A stretch of 64,000 nucleotides of DNA from a candidate division KSB3 bacterium (GTDB lineage: Bacteria > Moduliflexota > Moduliflexia > Moduliflexales > Moduliflexaceae). Below, piece by piece: positions 60,300 to 64,000 of this stretch. The number at the start of each line of letters is the position of its first letter. The first letter of the stretch is position 1. Made by a program: the position numbers and the translations under genes. The stretch is from contig PDSJ01000014.1 of the NCBI GenBank assembly GCA_002748425.1, positions 62,001-126,000 on the forward strand, given 5' to 3'. The notes beneath the pieces are model-generated. The model saw only the letters and a list, made by a program, of their open reading frames with translations. It searched no databases and was not told where the DNA came from.

Positions 60300-62111
60300 T
60301 TACTCAAAAGGGATGAATATCTGAAATGTCGCTCCGGCGTACACACGGCTTTCGACCGTGATAAAACCCTGGAGCTGGGTGATAATATCCTGACTCAGTG
60401 ACAAGCCGAGTCCGAAGGACTCTCCTGTACTTTTGGTGGTGTAGAATGGCTCGAAAATGCGCTCAAGCGTTTCGGCTGGAATTCCGATTCCAGTATCTCT
60501 GATTTCGATCGCGGAATACATTTTTCCCTCAAGCTCCCTGAGAAAGACCGCGACGCGTAATCTCCCGCCTTCTGGCATGGCTTCGATGCCGTTCAGCATG
60601 ATATTGAGAATCACCTGCTTCATCAGGTCCGGATCGCAGTCAAGGAAAATTTCCCTCTCTTCGTCAATATCGAGCTGCACGTGATTGCCGTCCAGCATAG
60701 GCTGCAGAAAGATTGCCACTTCCTCGATAATATCGCCGATACACGCCTTTTCCGACAGCTGTGCGTCCGGGACCTCTTTGGTCTCTGTAATATCACGAAG
60801 AAAACGTTTGATGCGCTTAATTTCTTTCTCAATAACTCCGGCGTTGAGTCGAATTTGTTCGGTTTCGTTTCCGGTGGCAATCAGCTTTACATAGTTGAGC
60901 ATAATCCCCAGAGGATTATTGATCTCATGGGCGACTTCCGCCAGCATCTTGCGAGGGTCCTTTGAGACATCATTGGACTGGAGAACGTGTTCGAACTGTT
61001 CAACGCCTGTTGTTTTGGACAGTGTATACAGTGTGCCCATGAACGATCCGTCTTCGTCCATAAAGGGAATAATATGGACATCGACAACGGCGCCTGCCGT
61101 CTGCTGCGGCCCTCGAACCTGGATCCCGTGATAGTGCCGGGTGTTGTGGAAATGCTTTGTCTGTGTACTTTCAGGAAAGTCGAAAATATGTTCAACCGGC
61201 TTTCCTGCAAAATCCCTATGGTGAACGTCGGTGACCTGCTCGAAGCTCCGGTTCATTGTCACAATGCACTGTTTTGAATCAGTAACCATCAGGGGGAAAG
61301 GCAGATTATTAATCAGACTTTTATTGAAATTATTCAGATAGAAAAGTTCTAAATTGTTCTGCTCCAGTTGCTCGCGGCGCGACATCGACGAATAGGTCAA
61401 TTGGACTAACTGGAGTTTGTCGATATGTGAAATATCAGCGGTTTCGACAATTCGTCCTTTATTCAAAATCGTGACGCGGTTCGCAAAATTCAGGATTTCA
61501 TCCATATTGCGGGAGATATAGAGGACCGTTGTCCCGCCCTGCCGCAAGATAGAGATGAGATAATGCAGTTTCTCAATGTCTTTTGGTAAGAGTTTGTTGG
61601 AAATTTCATCAATAATCAGAAGTTTTGAGGGAAAGCACGCGATTCTGACCAATTCCACAAGCTGCTGCTGGGCGAAATCATACGTTTCCAGCAAGCGATT
61701 GAGATCGAGGGATATTCTTAAATCCTGAAATACTTCTTCAGCCATTTCCCGCATCCTTCGATTATCAGGAAAAACTAAGAGCGTTTTGAGTTCCCGGTTC
61801 AGAAAAATATTCTCAAGGACCGTCATATTCTGGAGGAGGTTTCCATTCTGATAGACAGTATGTATTCCCAGTGTGGCGGCCTGTTTCGTGCCGTATTTTC
61901 CCAATATCTGGCCCTCGAAACATACGGTACCGCATGTGACGGGTATCAGGCCGGAGAGTACTTTGGCCAGGGTGGATTTTCCAGCACCATGATCGCCGAT
62001 AATTGCATGGATATCCCCTCGTTTGATACGCAGATTGATATCCTGAAGAAGCTGCAGACGCCCGACGCTCACACCGAGGCCTTTGAGCACAAGAATATCA
62101 TTTGAAATCAT
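60300..62111 (-). CDS. ABC-ATPase / PAS / histidine kinase fusion (sugar system 2)
   Basis: 603 aa, soluble, homologous to the first kinase along its whole length. The ABC-like part (residues 5-245) has Walker A GDHGAGKSTL (39-48), Q-loop TVYQNG, a degenerate signature (YDFAQQQLVEL at 144-154 in place of LSVGQQQ), Walker B LLIIDEISNK (D168, E169) and an H-loop with Arg201 instead of His (YISRNMDE). The linker IDKLQLVQLTY matches the other kinase (IDRLNLIKMAY). PAS about 262-372; HisKA box AEVAHEINNP (H395); ATP-binding domain NIMLNGIEAMP, IRDTGIGIP, GLGLSLSQDI. It overlaps the regulator gene by 14 bp and leads directly to the importer operon. Confidence 0.92.
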   Translation of the reverse strand: MISNDILVLKGLGVSVGRLQLLQDINLRIKRGDIHAIIGDHGAGKSTLAKVLSGLIPVTCGTVCFEGQILGKYGTKQAATLGIHTVYQNGNLLQNMTVLENIFLNRELKTLLVFPDNRRMREMAEEVFQDLRISLDLNRLLETYDFAQQQLVELVRIACFPSKLLIIDEISNKLLPKDIEKLHYLISILRQGGTTVLYISRNMDEILNFANRVTILNKGRIVETADISHIDKLQLVQLTYSSMSRREQLEQNNLELFYLNNFNKSLINNLPFPLMVTDSKQCIVTMNRSFEQVTDVHHRDFAGKPVEHIFDFPESTQTKHFHNTRHYHGIQVRGPQQTAGAVVDVHIIPFMDEDGSFMGTLYTLSKTTGVEQFEHVLQSNDVSKDPRKMLAEVAHEINNPLGIMLNYVKLIATGNETEQIRLNAGVIEKEIKRIKRFLRDITETKEVPDAQLSEKACIGDIIEEVAIFLQPMLDGNHVQLDIDEEREIFLDCDPDLMKQVILNIMLNGIEAMPEGGRLRVAVFLRELEGKMYSAIEIRDTGIGIPAETLERIFEPFYTTKSTGESFGLGLSLSQDIITQLQGFITVESRVYAGATFQIFIPFE

Positions 62112-63459
62112 AGCTGATCTGCAGGTCCTTCATACGATTGTACAGGGTTTTCCGACTGATATTCAACAGCTTTGCCGCTTCGCTGCGATTCCCTTGAGTT
62201 TTCGACAGGGCTTCAAGGATAATTTTGCGGAGATAGGCGGTTTTATGATCCAGCGTTTGTTGTGGAAACGTGATTTTGGAGGCTGTGAGAGCGCTCTCCC
62301 GGGCCGTCCGAATTTGATCAGGGAGATGTTCCGGGAGGATACGGGGCTCTTCACAAATTACAGTAGCTCGTTCCAGGCAGTTCATCAGTTCCCTGATATT
62401 CCCAGGCCAGCGGTAGCGGACGAGAAGCTGCAAGGTCTCTTCAGAGACACCGGAGATGCTTTTGTGATATTTCCCGGCGTAATGTGCGAGAAAGTGACGG
62501 ACAAGATCTCCAATGTCTTCAGGCCTCTCGCACAGGGCCGGGATTTTCAGATGTACGCCGTTCAGGCGGTGATAGAGGTCTTCGCGAAATGTTGCCTGTG
62601 CAATCAGGCTGTGCAGGTTCTGATTGCTGGCGGCGATAATGCGTGTATCGACCCTGATGGTCTTCTGTCCGCCCAGGCGGTAGAAGGCAAAATCCTGCAG
62701 TACGCGCAGCATTTTGGCTTGCAAGGGAAAGGGCATGTCCCCGATTTCATCGAGAAAAAGTGTACCACCATTGGCCTCATCGAATTTTCCGCTTTTTGGG
62801 GCCTGGGCTCCGGTGAATGCGCCTTTTTCATAGCCGAAAAGCTCACTTTCCAGCAGCGTATCCGGAATGGCCGCGCAGTTGATGCTCACAAAGGGCCGGT
62901 CGCTGCGGTGGCTCTTTTCATAAATATACTTGGCGATGACCTCCTTGCCCACACCGCTCTCTCCAGTGATTAGCACGGGCATATCAGTGACGCTGAATTG
63001 TTCGGCAAGTTTCAGCATACGCTGATAACGTTCATTGTTCGAACTTAGCAGCCGTAAGCCCTTGGGAGAAGCGATGCGCATCTTGCGGGCCGGAAGATTT
63101 TGTTCGATCATAACCAGGAGCTCGTCAAAATCAAAGGGCTTGACCAGATAATCGCAGGCTCCGGATTTGAAGGCTTTCCGGCTGGTTTCAATCGAGGCAT
63201 AGGCCGTCATCATAATCACCGGAATTGTCGAGCCGATCTTCGACAAAAAGAGGAGCCCCGACATATCAGGCATGACAATGTCGCACACGATCAGATCGAT
63301 TTTGGTGCGCTGTAAGACATTGAAGCCTTGCTTGGCGGAATTGGCAGTACTGACGATAAAGCCTTGATCGGAAAGGAGTTGTTTGAGAGAAAGGCACATT
63401 TCCTTTTCATCATCAATGAGAAGCAGATGCGGAGCTTGCCGGGGTGTCTTGAGAGCCAT
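62098..63459 (-). CDS. NtrC-family sigma-54-dependent response regulator (sugar system 2)
   Basis: 453 aa: receiver (LLLIDDEKE; phosphorylated D60 in [11 protein letters not shown] in YLVKPFD), AAA+ activator (GESGVGKE, intact [27 protein letters not shown]) and a C-terminal Fis-type helix-turn-helix ([20 protein letters not shown]). It is the partner of the overlapping kinase and, with the -24/-12 site at 60129-60144, the likely activator of the rbsACB-like operon. A 105-base inverted-repeat structure precedes it. Confidence 0.95.
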   Translation of the reverse strand: MALKTPRQAPHLLLIDDEKEMCLSLKQLLSDQGFIVSTANSAKQGFNVLQRTKIDLIVCDIVMPDMSGLLFLSKIGSTIPVIMMTAYASIETSRKAFKSGACDYLVKPFDFDELLVMIEQNLPARKMRIASPKGLRLLSSNNERYQRMLKLAEQFSVTDMPVLITGESGVGKEVIAKYIYEKSHRSDRPFVSINCAAIPDTLLESELFGYEKGAFTGAQAPKSGKFDEANGGTLFLDEIGDMPFPLQAKMLRVLQDFAFYRLGGQKTIRVDTRIIAASNQNLHSLIAQATFREDLYHRLNGVHLKIPALCERPEDIGDLVRHFLAHYAGKYHKSISGVSEETLQLLVRYRWPGNIRELMNCLERATVICEEPRILPEHLPDQIRTARESALTASKITFPQQTLDHKTAYLRKIILEALSKTQGNRSEAAKLLNISRKTLYNRMKDLQISYDFK

Positions 63460-63481
63460 ATCGGAGCTGCCTGCGGCTGTT

Positions 63482-63586
63482 TTTTGTCAGGATGACGCTG
63501 ACCACCGGTCCCGTCTGCTGAGGGTTCCGTCTCTGGAGAGACTCTGATAACTTGAGTGAGAACGCTCTGCGATCTGCCTGACAAAA
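63482..63586 (-). promoter_or_regulatory. Long-range inverted repeat in the leader of the system 2 regulator
   Basis: TTTTGTCAGG (63482-63491) and CCTGACAAAA (63577-63586) are exact complements 85 bases apart. They enclose a smaller hairpin (GTCTCT/AGAGAC near 63529-63542). The structure ends just before the regulator's start. It may be a folded mRNA leader or the remains of a small element; no target-site duplication is seen. Confidence 0.45.
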
Positions 63587-63738
63587 GAGAGAATCGTATA
63601 GTAAGGTCCTGAAATCACAGCGATCGTGAAAAAGATGGGAACAGTTTTGAAAAATGTCAAGAAGAATGCAAGGACATTTCTGCTTTCGAGATCTCAAGGC
63701 TGTCAAAAAAATCCAGTTGAAGCGGCAGGGTTCCCTCT

Positions 63739-64000
63739 TCAGTTTCTGTGGAAAAGTTTGAAATCACGAAAGGTATTCTCGATGCTGATCGACTTCCGCT
63801 TTCGGTGCGGCATGACTGGACGTGGATCCTCACCGCGAATAATGTGGTAGAGATATGTTCCGAATTTGCCGAAATGCTGCAGGAGAAATTCTTCGCTTCC
63901 GGCAAGGAGTTGACAGCCGTATTCAATTCCAAGAAGTTTGAGTTTTTTTTGAGTGACCTTGCCGACTCCCGGAATCTTTCGGACCTCCATCCGTCGCAGA
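63739..64000 (-). pseudogene. dinB: DNA polymerase IV (DinB), 5'-partial at window edge and 3'-truncated
   Basis: Y-family translesion polymerase fragment. LRRMEVRKIPGVGKVTQKKL is the helix-hairpin-helix thumb motif, followed by FGKFGTYLYHIIRGEDPRPV and HRKRKSISIENTF, where the little-finger domain should start. The frame stops nine residues later (RDFKLFHRN), and I find no little-finger sequence in the other frames before 63460. It therefore lacks about 100 C-terminal residues, including the beta-clamp-binding peptide. The 5' part lies outside the window. Confidence 0.75.

Noticed and set aside
1..64000. CRISPR arrays, transposases, integrases, rRNA genes
   Set aside because: Looked for on both strands; no regular short repeats with spacers, no DDE or recombinase protein and no rRNA sequence were recognised.
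1..64000. Apparent abundance of CGATCG and GATC words
   Set aside because: They seem frequent, but I could not count them against expectation, so I make no claim.

Overview
The window looks like chromosome of an uncultured, heterotrophic Gram-negative bacterium of medium G+C. Supporting this are a WaaL-type ligase, an initiating sugar-phosphate transferase, a Tat-type lipoprotein signal, periplasmic proteins, sigma-54 regulators and many TPR proteins. The mix of ribose/xylose-class sugar importers, GH4 and ROK enzymes, FecR proteins and a bactofilin would fit a candidate phylum such as Modulibacteria (KSB3). That placement is a guess; there is no rRNA here to test it.

Layout. 1-4 kb: GntR/LacI-type regulator, GH4 glycosidase, and a dehydrogenase gene broken by a 13-bp tandem duplication. 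4-6 kb: proS (type 3), a structured proS leader, tRNA-Lys. 6-13.7 kb: sugar system 1, in which an ABC-ATPase/PAS/histidine-kinase fusion and an NtrC-type regulator face a xylFGH-type importer that carries a -24/-12 promoter. 13.7-20 kb: DsbA-like protein and polysaccharide genes. 20-25 kb: an AT-richer patch of foreign look (split GDPD, M16 peptidase, 32-bp palindrome, a gene fragment). 25-35.4 kb: O-antigen ligase/TPR, FecR, TPR, aspartic protease, patatin, M48 peptidase, bactofilin, FxLYD-like protein. 35.5-41.2 kb: jetABC (Wadjet/Mks condensin) without jetD. 41.5-46 kb: beta-propeller protein and a two-protein methionine synthase. 46-51 kb: sugar oxidoreductases, ROK kinase, Fe-alcohol dehydrogenase. 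51-56 kb: thioredoxin-TPR, ZnuCB, tpx, mtnA. 56-63.5 kb: sugar system 2, with a second ABC-kinase fusion, a second NtrC-type regulator and an rbsACB-like importer, again with a -24/-12 promoter. The right edge holds a 3'-truncated dinB.

The main result is this pair of systems. In both, a soluble kinase carries an N-terminal domain resembling the first half of RbsA/XylG. Its ABC signature is degenerate. Its gene overlaps that of a sigma-54 activator, and both lie beside a matching importer preceded by TGGCAT-N6-TGCT. I infer a transporter-docked kinase that reads importer occupancy or flux and switches on importer transcription through sigma-54. I know of no described system with this design, but I could not search databases.
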